Source of the DNA: Bacteroidota bacterium
GTDB taxonomy: Bacteria; Spirochaetota; Spirochaetia; JABMQR01
Direction of reading: 5' to 3'
Length of the DNA: 6,898 nucleotides
Assembly (NCBI GenBank): GCA_013202335.1
Contig: JABMQR010000103.1
Location: 1 to 6,898 of the forward strand
Part shown: piece by piece, positions 1-6,172 of the stretch
Layout of the letters: each line of letters starts with the position of its first letter
Position numbering within the stretch: the stretch's first letter is position 1
Translations under genes and position numbers: made by a program
The notes under the pieces: model-generated
Told to the model about the DNA's origin: nothing
What the model saw: only the letters and a program-made list of their open reading frames with translations
Databases searched by the model: none

Positions 1-132
1 ACCTTTACCAGGCGGACGGCTTCGCTCATACCAGCGAACGGCTTCGCCTTATCGTGGGCTATAGGTAAAGTGATCTATGCTCGGCCGCACTGCTAGGCAC
101 GTTTTTCTCGAAAGTTGCTAGACAAGGTCCAT
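1..132. other. Noncoding left-edge segment, GC-richer, possible truncated palindromic element
   Basis: No gene is supported in this stretch, which lies just past the 3' end of the operon. By eye it is more GC-rich than the genes beside it. CTTTACC at 3-9 is complementary to GGTAAAG at 64-70 and would enclose the tandem repeat at 8-52. The following stretch, about 72-100 (TATGCTCGGCCGCACTGC, then TAGGCAC), has no partner inside the window. It would extend the stem if its complement lies just left of position 1. I do not recognise the element. An integron attC-like site or another folded mobile repeat is possible but unproven. No convincing intrinsic terminator for the operon is seen here. Confidence 0.4.
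8..52. repeat. Two-copy tandem direct repeat of 22-23 bp
   Basis: Unit one (8-30) and unit two (31-52) both begin CCAG and share ACGGCTTCGC (16-25 and 38-47), followed by similar CTCATA and CTTAT tails. The units differ at a few bases. The second contains GGCTTCGCC, which could form a very short hairpin. Origin and function are not known; it may be the terminal part of the folded element proposed for 1-100. Confidence 0.5.
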
Positions 133-966
133 CTACTCTTTTACCGCTCCGGCAGTCATCCCGGAAATCAATTGTTTCTGGATAAAGAAAAACAGGATAA
201 TAACAGGAAGTGCACTTAGCACACCACCAGCTGTAAGCAGCCCCCACTCAATTTGATATTCGCCAATCATATTCTGAAGTGCAATGGGAATAGTCCGTAC
301 GCTGCTGTTTGTTAAAATAGCTGCATACAGATACTCATTCCATGCGGTAATGAATATGTAAATTCCGGTGGATAAAACTCCCGGCATTACAACAGGTAAT
401 ATCACCCTGACCAGCGCTCCCATGCGTGTACATCCGTCAATCTGGGCAGCTTTGTCCAGTTCTGTTGGGATTGCATTGAAAAAGCTTGTCATCATCCATA
501 CAGAAAAAGGAATCGTAAAAGTTGAATATGCAATTATCAAGGCTAAATAGGTATCCATGATATGTAATACTTTCATCATGATAAATAATGGGATTATCAG
601 AAGCATTATCGGAAACATATTGATTACAAGAAATTGCATGAGCAATATTTTCTTTCCTTTGAAGTTAAAGCGGGAAAAACTGTAACTTGCCGGGACAGTT
701 ATCAATAGACCAACAACTGCAGTTGCCAGGGCGATTATAAGGCTATCAATCATATTTGCCGCAAAATTTAATTTGCTGAATAACCGGACATAGTTCTCTA
801 TTGTCGGATTCTCCGGAAAGAATCTGAAATCCAGCCTATACAGCTCTTTTTCAATCGTGATTGAAGAAATAAAGGTCCATAAATAGGGTCCAATGGCAAA
901 CAGTAGAATCAGAGTAATCGGGAGATATATGGTAAGCAGCTTTTTTAGCACTATTTTTTGTTTCAT
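133..966 (-). CDS. CUT1-family sugar ABC transporter permease (MalG-like)
   Basis: This is a 277-aa inner-membrane permease forming one half of the channel of a carbohydrate importer. Hydrophobic segments lie at about residues 11-34, 71-95, 107-131, 139-160, 196-215 and 244-263, the six-helix layout of MalG-type subunits. The cytoplasmic EAA loop that docks on the ATPase is at about 169-195 (ELDKAAQIDGC, then LPVVMPG). The C-terminus ISGMTAGAVKE is the usual MalG-type ending, so the protein is complete. The start at 966 is preceded by GGAG seven bases upstream, inside the end of the upstream permease gene. Only one base separates the two genes, which implies translational coupling and equal amounts of both subunits. 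It is the last gene of the operon, and no ATPase gene follows before the window edge. The substrate cannot be read from the sequence. Confidence 0.93.
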   Translation of the reverse strand: MKQKIVLKKLLTIYLPITLILLFAIGPYLWTFISSITIEKELYRLDFRFFPENPTIENYVRLFSKLNFAANMIDSLIIALATAVVGLLITVPASYSFSRFNFKGKKILLMQFLVINMFPIMLLIIPLFIMMKVLHIMDTYLALIIAYSTFTIPFSVWMMTSFFNAIPTELDKAAQIDGCTRMGALVRVILPVVMPGVLSTGIYIFITAWNEYLYAAILTNSSVRTIPIALQNMIGEYQIEWGLLTAGGVLSALPVIILFFFIQKQLISGMTAGAVKE

Positions 967-967
967 A

Positions 968-1858
968 CTATTTCTCCGACTTTAGAAGGCTTCGAATATA
1001 TCCTGCGACAAAGACCATGAGAAAGATTGTCAAACAGAAAGCAAGTGCAGATGAGTATCCGAAATCCATTCCTTTATAGGCTTTTACGTATGAATAGACA
1101 GGCAATGTGTAGGTGCTGTACCCGGGGCCGCCGCCAGTCATAATGAGTATAACATCCAGCGAATTTGCTACCCATATGGTTCTTAAGAGAACTGTGGTGA
1201 TAATTATCGGTTTAAGCATTGGAATAGTGATACTCCAAAATGTTTGTATGGTATTGGCTCCATCAATTTTTGCTGCTTCATACATCTCTAAAGGTATTGC
1301 CTGCAACCCTGCCAATAACATTATGGAGAAAAATGGAAAACCCTGCCAAATCAGCGCCACAATGATTGAAGCCATCGCAGTAGTGCTGTTTGCTAAAAAT
1401 GGAATAAATTGATCAATAGCACCCATTCGGTACAAAATTTGATTAATTAATCCAAAATTTCCATCATACATCCATCTCCACATAAGTGCCGTTATTACAC
1501 TTGGGGTTACCCAGGGAATCAGGATTAAAGTTCTCGCAACACCTTTTCCCCAGAAGTTTTTTTTAAGCAATAGTGCAGTTGCAAACCCCAGGAGAAATTG
1601 AAAAGTGATAATGAATACTATCCAGATTATCGTATTAATCAGAGATGAGTAGAAGAGTGGATCAGAAAGAGCTTGTGCATAATTAGCAAGACCATTAAAT
1701 GCTATTTCATCGGGTTTATACAGGATATAGGACATAAAGCTGTATGTAATGGTCCTGAACATGGGAATAAATATAATTGCTATAGTAATAATTAGAGCAG
1801 GAGAGACCAGGGCCTGTGGGAAATAATCTCTTTTCTTATATTTTTTAATTTGAAGCAT
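968..1858 (-). CDS. CUT1-family sugar ABC transporter permease (MalF/UgpA-like)
   Basis: This encodes the second channel subunit of the importer, 296 aa from the chosen start. The reading frame stays open to an ATG at 1912, but I prefer the ATG at 1858 (MLQIKKYKKRD). It has GGGAG about seven bases upstream and a charged N-terminus followed directly by the first membrane helix (about 17-40). The 18-codon upstream extension would run into the hairpin at 1892-1928. Further hydrophobic segments lie at about 73-98, 109-128, 162-186, 215-240 and 270-290. The EAA loop is at about 194-216 (EAAKIDGA, then TIPMLKP). GGGPGYSTYTLPVYSY near 242-257 is characteristic of the family. The gene follows the binding-protein gene after a 292-base gap filled with hairpins, which probably lowers its expression relative to that gene. 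Confidence 0.92.
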   Translation of the reverse strand: MLQIKKYKKRDYFPQALVSPALIITIAIIFIPMFRTITYSFMSYILYKPDEIAFNGLANYAQALSDPLFYSSLINTIIWIVFIITFQFLLGFATALLLKKNFWGKGVARTLILIPWVTPSVITALMWRWMYDGNFGLINQILYRMGAIDQFIPFLANSTTAMASIIVALIWQGFPFFSIMLLAGLQAIPLEMYEAAKIDGANTIQTFWSITIPMLKPIIITTVLLRTIWVANSLDVILIMTGGGPGYSTYTLPVYSYVKAYKGMDFGYSSALAFCLTIFLMVFVAGYIRSLLKSEK

Positions 1859-1885
1859 CAAAAACTCCCTGATCCGAAAAGTTAT

Positions 1886-1928
1886 AAAAACGATTGCCAA
1901 TACACAAGACATTTATGTATTGGCAATC
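1886..1928 (-). terminator. Intrinsic-terminator-like hairpin inside the operon
   Basis: A perfect 13-bp inverted repeat (GATTGCCAATACA at 1892-1904, its complement at 1916-1928) has an 11-base loop. On the minus strand the stem is followed by G and then TTTTT (1890-1886), the form of an intrinsic terminator. On the plus strand no T-run follows. It lies between the binding-protein gene and the permease genes, ahead of the permease start at 1858. The expected effect is partial termination, so that the binding protein is made in excess over the membrane subunits. The stem is not GC-rich, so leaky termination is more likely than a full stop. An RNA-processing or stabilising hairpin is the alternative. 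Confidence 0.6.
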
Positions 1929-1993
1929 AACTAAGATAGACTCCTGGTGATAACAGCGATCTCCATGAAGGATCTGCCTGTTAAATCAGTTAC

Positions 1994-2145
1994 TTGAGCC
2001 AATTTCAAAATTCAAAGAATTTTGAAATTGGCTTTTGAAGTTTTTGATTAAAAATCATGTAATATATTATGATACAAGTAATTACAATCCATCAAAAACT
2101 TCTGACTATAGGTTGTTCTATCAAAATAAATAATTTTGATAGAAC
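1994..2145. repeat. Three-hairpin palindromic repeat element, copy 1
   Basis: Three inverted repeats are packed together. Stem 1 is 17 perfect base pairs (1997-2013 with 2017-2033, loop AAA). Stem 2 is 12 bp (GAAGTTTTTGAT at 2037-2048 with 2091-2102) around a 42-base AT-rich loop. Stem 3 is 13 bp (2115-2127 with 2133-2145, loop AAATA). On the operon mRNA stem 3 starts five bases after the binding-protein stop codon. None of the stems is followed by a T-run on the minus strand, so they look more like mRNA 3'-end protection or a mobile palindromic repeat than terminators. The same blocks in the same order recur, inverted, at 6392-6614. The 292-base gap containing this element has no supportable gene. 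Confidence 0.7.
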
Positions 2146-2150
2146 CTTAC

Positions 2151-3392
2151 TTATTTTGCAAAATGTGCTTCTATAGTTTCCATCATCTCTGCGCTGGTAA
2201 TTTGTCCTAAAAATGCCTGCTGCATAAGTGCCGGCCACAGTGCTTCTACAAATTCAGCAGTTCCTGAATGTGCTGGTAATACTCCGGCGTATGCTGCAGA
2301 ATCTGTAGTTGCTTTCAGGAATCTGTCTGCATCTGCTGTTGCATTGCTCTTATTAATTGATACCTGTCCACTTGATTCCTGCCATAGTGCATTATTTTCA
2401 GCTTCAGCAAGGAAAGAAGCCCACCTGAATGCTGCATCCGGAACTTTTGTTGCTGCAAAAATAGCATTCTCTTCATCTCCAAAAGATGTCCAGCTTCCCA
2501 TTGTTCCCATTGGTACCACTGTTGCGGAGATATTGTCACCCAAAGCATCAACCATGGTAGATGCACTACCACGATGGTGGATAGTCATTGCAGTTTTTCC
2601 GGAAACCATATTAGCTATGATTTCTTTAAATCCATCACTTGGAGTTGTGGGAGGACTTACTTTATATTTTCTATAAAGATCAATAAACCATTGATTTGCC
2701 GCAACAGCTTCAGGTGTTGTTAATCCGGAATTACCTTTTTCATCAAAGAACTGAGCTCCACTTGAAAGTACAAATGTTCCCCACCAGTCATGTCCACCAC
2801 GAGCACCTCTAATACCAAAACCATATACGTCGGTTACACCGTCACCATTTGTATCTCTGGTAAGTTTTTGTGCTACATCTAAAAAGTCTTCCCGTGTCTT
2901 TGGAAGTTCCAGACCAAGCTCTTCAAACATGTCTACTCTGTAGTAAAGATACAGAACAACCATTTGGAGCGGCATATAGTACTGGTGTCCATCGGAATGC
3001 TTTGTAAGATTCCAAACGTTTTCGTATACATCATCTTTTCCAGCCCAGTTAGCAATGTAATTATCGAGTGGAAGCAATGCTTTCATCTCAACTAATTGGG
3101 GCTGCCACCACAGTTTCACCTGGGCAACGTCTGGTGGAAATCCACCGGCAACAGCAGTAAGGAGTTTTTGATTATACACATCCCAGGCAATTCTTTCCGG
3201 ATTAATCGTAATACCGGGATTCTCTTTTTCGAACTTCTCGATTAATGGATTCAGTGCCGTTTCCGGGTTATCAAAATGATACCAGAATGTTACTTCCTGA
3301 GCCCCTACTTCGCCAGATTCACCGGCTCCCTGTGCAAAAGCTGTGGCAGTGATTAATAATAGAACCATTACCATTAAGATCGCTTTTCTCAT
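2151..3392 (-). CDS. Extracellular sugar-binding protein of a CUT1 ABC importer (SBP family 1)
   Basis: This 413-aa precursor captures the sugar in the periplasm and delivers it to the two permeases encoded downstream. A classical signal peptide (MRK, then a hydrophobic stretch to about residue 18) ends AFA|QG. There is no lipobox cysteine, so the mature protein should be soluble and periplasmic, implying a diderm host. Family features are the N-terminal VTFWYHF strand (34-40), the EKFEKENPGI segment (52-61) and the DTNGDGVTDVYGFGI loop (180-194), which resembles the calcium-binding-like loop common in family 1 binding proteins. Paired tryptophans at 95-96 and 203-204 are candidate sugar-stacking residues. 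The length is typical. The start is fixed by a perfect AGGAGG that overlaps the stop codon of the upstream transketolase gene. Hairpins directly after the stop may stabilise this cistron. The ligand cannot be deduced. Confidence 0.93.
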   Translation of the reverse strand: MRKAILMVMVLLLITATAFAQGAGESGEVGAQEVTFWYHFDNPETALNPLIEKFEKENPGITINPERIAWDVYNQKLLTAVAGGFPPDVAQVKLWWQPQLVEMKALLPLDNYIANWAGKDDVYENVWNLTKHSDGHQYYMPLQMVVLYLYYRVDMFEELGLELPKTREDFLDVAQKLTRDTNGDGVTDVYGFGIRGARGGHDWWGTFVLSSGAQFFDEKGNSGLTTPEAVAANQWFIDLYRKYKVSPPTTPSDGFKEIIANMVSGKTAMTIHHRGSASTMVDALGDNISATVVPMGTMGSWTSFGDEENAIFAATKVPDAAFRWASFLAEAENNALWQESSGQVSINKSNATADADRFLKATTDSAAYAGVLPAHSGTAEFVEALWPALMQQAFLGQITSAEMMETIEAHFAK

Positions 3393-3397
3393 AATTT

Positions 3398-3403
3398 CCT
3401 CCT
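3398..3403 (-). promoter_or_regulatory. Perfect Shine-Dalgarno (AGGAGG) for the binding-protein gene, overlapping the upstream stop
   Basis: On the minus strand AGGAGG lies five bases before the ATG at 3392 and overlaps the TAG stop (3404-3402) of the transketolase C-terminal gene. It is the strongest ribosome-binding site in the operon, which fits high demand for a binding protein. The overlap suggests coupling to termination of translation of the upstream gene. Confidence 0.85.
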
Positions 3404-4346
3404 AATTTTTTTTAGCCAGAGTAACCCTGACTTCGTTAGCAATATCAGTTGATATTAAATGATATTTTTCCAATATTTCCTGAGGTTCTCCGGATTCACC
3501 AAATGTATCCAGGACCCCTACTCTTCCCATTGGTATGGGATGCTCTCTTACAACGACTTCAGCACAGGCACTGCCTAATCCGCCAATAACCGTATGTTCT
3601 TCTGCGGTTACCAGACACCCACACTCTTTAGCAGCTTGAACAACAGCCTGCTCATCAAGGGGTTTAACGGTATGCATGTTAATAACTTTTGCCTGAATTC
3701 CTTCTTCAGCCAGTTCATCTGCTGCTTTTAGGGCTGATGGAACCATCGCTCCCATCGCAATTATGGCAACATCTGCTCCTTCCCGCAACACCACGGCTTT
3801 CCCGACTGTAAAATCAGTGTCCATTTGGGTAACTACCGCAGTAGGGACACGTCCTAATCTCAGGTAGACAGGACCGTCAATTTCAGCTGCTGCCAAGGTT
3901 GCTTTATATGCTTCATTTGCATCACAGGGAACAAGTACGGTCATTCCAGGAATAAGCCGCATTAATGCAACATCTTCAATTCCCTGGTGAGTCGCTCCAT
4001 CTGCTCCAACACAAACACCGCCATGACTTGTTGCTATTTTTACATTTGCTTCATTATATCCAACTGAAACGCGAATTGCCTGATTGGCCAGGCTTGTTGC
4101 AAATACGGCAAAGGTAGTTGCAAAAGGAATTAATCCATCAATTGCCATTCCTGCAGCAGTTCCCATCATATCTGACTCTTTTATTCCCATCTGGAAAAAT
4201 CTTTCCGGAAATGCTTTTTGAAACTTTGTCACTTTTATAGCATCAGTTAAGTCTGCTGTAAGTGCTACGACTTTATCATTTTTCTTTCCCAGATCAGCCA
4301 GGGCATCGCCAAAGGCTTCTCTCATTGCTTTATTCCCTGTATACAT
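3402..4346 (-). CDS. Transketolase, C-terminal subunit (Pyr and C domains)
   Basis: This 314-aa protein is the second half of a split transketolase. It supplies the pyrimidine-binding domain (about 1-170) and the C-terminal transketolase domain (about 185-314). With the N-terminal subunit encoded just upstream it should form a cytoplasmic ThDP- and metal-dependent enzyme moving a two-carbon ketol unit from a ketose to an aldose. E57 in GIKESDM matches the catalytic glutamate that activates ThDP (yeast E418). SHGGVCVGADGATHQGIED (107-125) is the family signature, with H108, D116 and H120 matching yeast H469, D477 and H481. R9 and R166 correspond to phosphate-binding R359 and R528. In ADLTDA (31-36) the position of yeast S386 is alanine, which may change the recognised substrate. 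These alignments are from memory. The start is supported by AAGGAG upstream of the ATG. The upstream subunit ends 26 bases before it. Confidence 0.93.
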   Translation of the reverse strand: MYTGNKAMREAFGDALADLGKKNDKVVALTADLTDAIKVTKFQKAFPERFFQMGIKESDMMGTAAGMAIDGLIPFATTFAVFATSLANQAIRVSVGYNEANVKIATSHGGVCVGADGATHQGIEDVALMRLIPGMTVLVPCDANEAYKATLAAAEIDGPVYLRLGRVPTAVVTQMDTDFTVGKAVVLREGADVAIIAMGAMVPSALKAADELAEEGIQAKVINMHTVKPLDEQAVVQAAKECGCLVTAEEHTVIGGLGSACAEVVVREHPIPMGRVGVLDTFGESGEPQEILEKYHLISTDIANEVRVTLAKKN

Positions 4347-4372
4347 CCACTGACTCCTTTAGAATTTCACTT

Positions 4373-5254
4373 TTATTTGTTGTCCGATATGGGAAAGTCC
4401 TGATACAAATCAGAACATCCTATTTGTTCTAAGGCTTCAACGGTTTGTTCATCAGAGGGACAAGTACCGTGCCAGGCTGCAAGATTTTCCATGTACGAAA
4501 CACCTTTTCCCATGAGGGTATTTCCAATAATCACCTTTGGTTTATCAGTTATAGTTAATCCAGTTTGCAGTGCCTCAATAATCTCTTCCAAGTTATGACC
4601 ATCTATTTCACTTACATACCAACCAAAAGCTTTTAGTCGATCTGACAAGGGATCAATATTCATAACTTCTGCTGTGGTTCCATCGATCTGCAGCTTATTG
4701 TAATTTATGAAAACAGTAATGTTATTCAATTTATAGTGAGCTGCTGTCATGAAGGCTTCCCAGACCTGCCCTTCCTGCAGTTCTCCATCACCTAATATGC
4801 AATACACGTTGCCTTTTGATTTTCGCAGTTTCAGGGACAGGGCGATACCGTTGGCTACAGAAAATCCTTGCCCAAGCGGACCAGTTGAAGTCTCTACGAG
4901 TTCAGGCATCGCTTTTCTTGCGGGATGTCCCTGCAAACGGGAACCTAACTTTCTGAAAGTTGACAGCTCTTCTATCGGTATCAAACTACTTCTGGATAAT
5001 GCTGCATACCATATTGCACAGGTATGTCCATTACTCAGAATCAATCTATCCCGTTCCGGGTCAGCAATATTTTCGCTATCGTACTGCAGTGCATATCCAT
5101 AGAGTACTGCCATATATTCAGCCAGACCCAGTGATCCTCCAATATGACCGGAACCTGCATGATGTATCATACGAACTGCATCCCGCCGTAATTGCCGGGC
5201 TAAATCCTGAAGTTTGTTATAATCCGGATCTCCTAAAAAACGTTGTTGATTCAT
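4373..5254 (-). CDS. Transketolase, N-terminal subunit (ThDP-pyrophosphate domain)
   Basis: This 293-aa subunit binds the diphosphate of ThDP and the divalent metal. The ThDP motif starts at GDG (155-157, in LGDGELQEGQVWEA), with metal ligands D156 and N186, 30 residues apart as in yeast transketolase. Active-site histidines are conserved: H37 in SGHIGGSLG, H77 in SNGH, H110 in GHP and H262 in WHG, matching yeast H30, H69, H103 and H263. TSTGPLGQG (122-130) is the usual cofactor-loop signature. The protein ends where full-length enzymes enter the Pyr domain. That domain is supplied by the next gene, so this is a genuine two-subunit enzyme and not a frameshifted one: each half has its own start, stop and ribosome-binding site (here GAGGG). 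It sits 22 bases after the regulator gene, so its expression is tied to the operon's inducer. Confidence 0.94.
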   Translation of the reverse strand: MNQQRFLGDPDYNKLQDLARQLRRDAVRMIHHAGSGHIGGSLGLAEYMAVLYGYALQYDSENIADPERDRLILSNGHTCAIWYAALSRSSLIPIEELSTFRKLGSRLQGHPARKAMPELVETSTGPLGQGFSVANGIALSLKLRKSKGNVYCILGDGELQEGQVWEAFMTAAHYKLNNITVFINYNKLQIDGTTAEVMNIDPLSDRLKAFGWYVSEIDGHNLEEIIEALQTGLTITDKPKVIIGNTLMGKGVSYMENLAAWHGTCPSDEQTVEALEQIGCSDLYQDFPISDNK

Positions 5255-5276
5255 GTTTCCCTCTTATATATTAGTG

Positions 5277-5960
5277 TTATTCCTCTGTTAGTTTTTTATC
5301 TAATCTTCTGGATCTTGACTGCATCATATGTTGAGACATTGCTTCTGCTGATGCAGCCGGATCTCTCGCTAAAAGACTTTTCAGAATTGCTTTATGCTCA
5401 TAGAGACTTTTCTTATGCATTTCTTTCATGTTTTCCTTAAAATCTTTATTCATCGCAATAATTTCCGGAGTTATTAATGTGATAAGTGTCTGCAGTACGG
5501 TATTCTTTGAAGCTTTCACAATCGCAAGGTGAAAAAGATGGTCTTCTTCCAGCGTGGGTTTATCATTTTCATAGGCTTTTATGAACTCATTATGGGCCTC
5601 TTCTATTCGTTGAAAATCTTTGGCATCTCCCCTTTCGGCCGCTAAGTTAGCTGAAAATATTTCAAGATTTGATCGTGTTTCAATTAAACTCGGCATATCA
5701 TGTATATCAACTGTTAAGACATTGGTCATAAGTACATCTAAAGCATTGGGTCGAATGCTTGAAACATAAATTCCTTTCTGAGGAACTATCTTTAATACAC
5801 CATAGAATTCCAGTTTTTGAAGAGCTTTTCTGACATATCCCCTTGTTGTCCTAAAACGTTCAGCCAATACTCGTTCCGAAGGTATTTTTTTCCCGGATTC
5901 CAATACTCCTTCCCGTAACATCTCCTGAAGTTTTTGAATTATGTTATCTACTTGATTCAT
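5277..5960 (-). CDS. GntR-family transcriptional regulator, FadR/FCD subfamily
   Basis: This 227-aa protein is the likely autoregulator and substrate sensor of the operon. The N-terminal winged helix-turn-helix spans about 1-68, with the GntR pattern GKKIPSERVLAERF (23-36), recognition helix TTRGYVRKALQKLE (38-51) and wing GVLKIVPQKGIYV (54-66). The C-terminal all-helical FCD ligand domain begins at about 88 and includes ETRSNLE (94-100). D140, H144, H189 and H211 fit the metal-binding Asp/His set of FCD proteins (EEDHLFHLAI, EHKAIL, SQHM), so a metal-assisted carboxylate or sugar-acid-like effector is plausible. It is the first gene of the operon, starting at 5960 after a purine-rich AGAGAG leader. 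Two perfect palindromes of the type bound by this family lie directly upstream. The effector is unknown. Confidence 0.92.
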   Translation of the reverse strand: MNQVDNIIQKLQEMLREGVLESGKKIPSERVLAERFRTTRGYVRKALQKLEFYGVLKIVPQKGIYVSSIRPNALDVLMTNVLTVDIHDMPSLIETRSNLEIFSANLAAERGDAKDFQRIEEAHNEFIKAYENDKPTLEEDHLFHLAIVKASKNTVLQTLITLITPEIIAMNKDFKENMKEMHKKSLYEHKAILKSLLARDPAASAEAMSQHMMQSRSRRLDKKLTEE

Positions 5961-5989
5961 TTCTCTCTCTTTTTACTAGCGCAAATACA

Positions 5990-6003
5990 ACTGGTTAACC
6001 AGT
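5990..6003. promoter_or_regulatory. Operator palindrome O2 (ACTGGTTAACCAGT)
   Basis: This is a perfect 14-bp palindrome of the TGGT-N2-ACCA type, resembling sites of FadR/UxuR-type GntR regulators. It lies 30-43 bases upstream of the regulator start codon and just downstream of the predicted -10 box, so it would cover the first transcribed bases. It is identical to the palindrome at 6021-6034, centre to centre 31 bp, close to three helical turns. The two bound dimers would therefore sit on the same DNA face. Confidence 0.85.
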
Positions 6004-6012
6004 ATGTTTATG

Positions 6013-6041
6013 ATAGTAGCACTGGTTAACCAGTAAGGCAA
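6013..6041 (-). promoter_or_regulatory. Predicted sigma70-type promoter of the regulator-transketolase-transporter operon
   Basis: On the minus strand TTGCCT (6041-6036) and TACTAT (6018-6013) are separated by 17 bases, each matching four of six consensus positions. The spacer contains operator O1 and the start region contains operator O2, so bound regulator would block RNA polymerase. The predicted start is near 6006, giving a leader of about 45 bases. TATCAT three bases further on is an alternative -10 with a poorer spacer. Confidence 0.6.
6021..6034. promoter_or_regulatory. Operator palindrome O1 (ACTGGTTAACCAGT)
   Basis: This is the second perfect copy of the 14-bp palindrome, lying inside the spacer between the predicted -35 and -10 boxes. 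Its identity with O2, including the outer bases, and its position over the promoter support its being the autoregulatory site of the adjacent GntR-family gene. Confidence 0.85.
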
Positions 6042-6098
6042 GGATTATTTTTTCTTTTTTTCTAAGCTTTTTAGCGGGGAATTCTTGTAATGTTGGGT

Positions 6099-6123
6099 GG
6101 GGTCTCCAGCGGGGTCTGACCCC
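6099..6123. repeat. GGGGTCT direct repeat with GGGGTC-T-GACCCC palindrome
   Basis: GGGGTCT occurs at 6099-6105 and again at 6111-6117. The second copy forms a 6-bp inverted repeat with GACCCC (6118-6123) around a single base. This G/C block stands out in an AT-rich intergenic region. From memory, GGGGTC-GACCCC blocks of this kind occur scattered near transposon ends or REP-like elements in various bacteria, but no transposase is visible here. It could be a remnant or a protein-binding site. Confidence 0.45.
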
Positions 6124-6144
6124 ATTTATAGTTTTATAAATTTA

Positions 6145-6172
6145 TTGACAACCAAAAACTGTGTTATATACT
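6145..6172 (+). promoter_or_regulatory. Predicted strong rightward sigma70-type promoter
   Basis: A perfect TTGACA (6145-6150) is followed after 16 bases by TATACT (6167-6172), with AT-rich DNA upstream. It is the best promoter match in the window. Transcription should start near 6179 and run about 490 bases through the hairpin region before reaching the start codon at 6667. It could serve that gene through a long structured leader, or produce an independent small RNA. Confidence 0.65.

Noticed and set aside
1113..1412. Rightward open frame opposite the permease gene
   Set aside because: It is antisense to a clearly coding, family-typical permease (EAA loop, GGGPG motif) and has no homology-like features.
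1859..1912. N-terminal extension of the permease to the ATG at 1912
   Set aside because: The ATG at 1858 has a proper GGGAG site, while the extension lies partly within the terminator hairpin and adds an untypical N-terminus.
2315..2676. Alternative frames inside the binding-protein gene on both strands
   Set aside because: Glutamine- and methionine-rich or cysteine-rich translations without domains; the binding-protein frame is complete and family-typical.
4176..4187. Lysine before the catalytic glutamate in transketolase (GIKE) as an anomaly
   Set aside because: Yeast transketolase has the equivalent GIRE, so a basic residue there is within family variation.
3402..5254. Frameshifted full-length transketolase
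   Set aside because: Each half has its own ribosome-binding site, start and stop at natural domain borders, as in known two-subunit transketolases.
4749..5274. Two rightward open frames opposite the transketolase N-terminal gene
   Set aside because: They are shadows of the opposite strand, where the ThDP motif and active-site histidines are intact.
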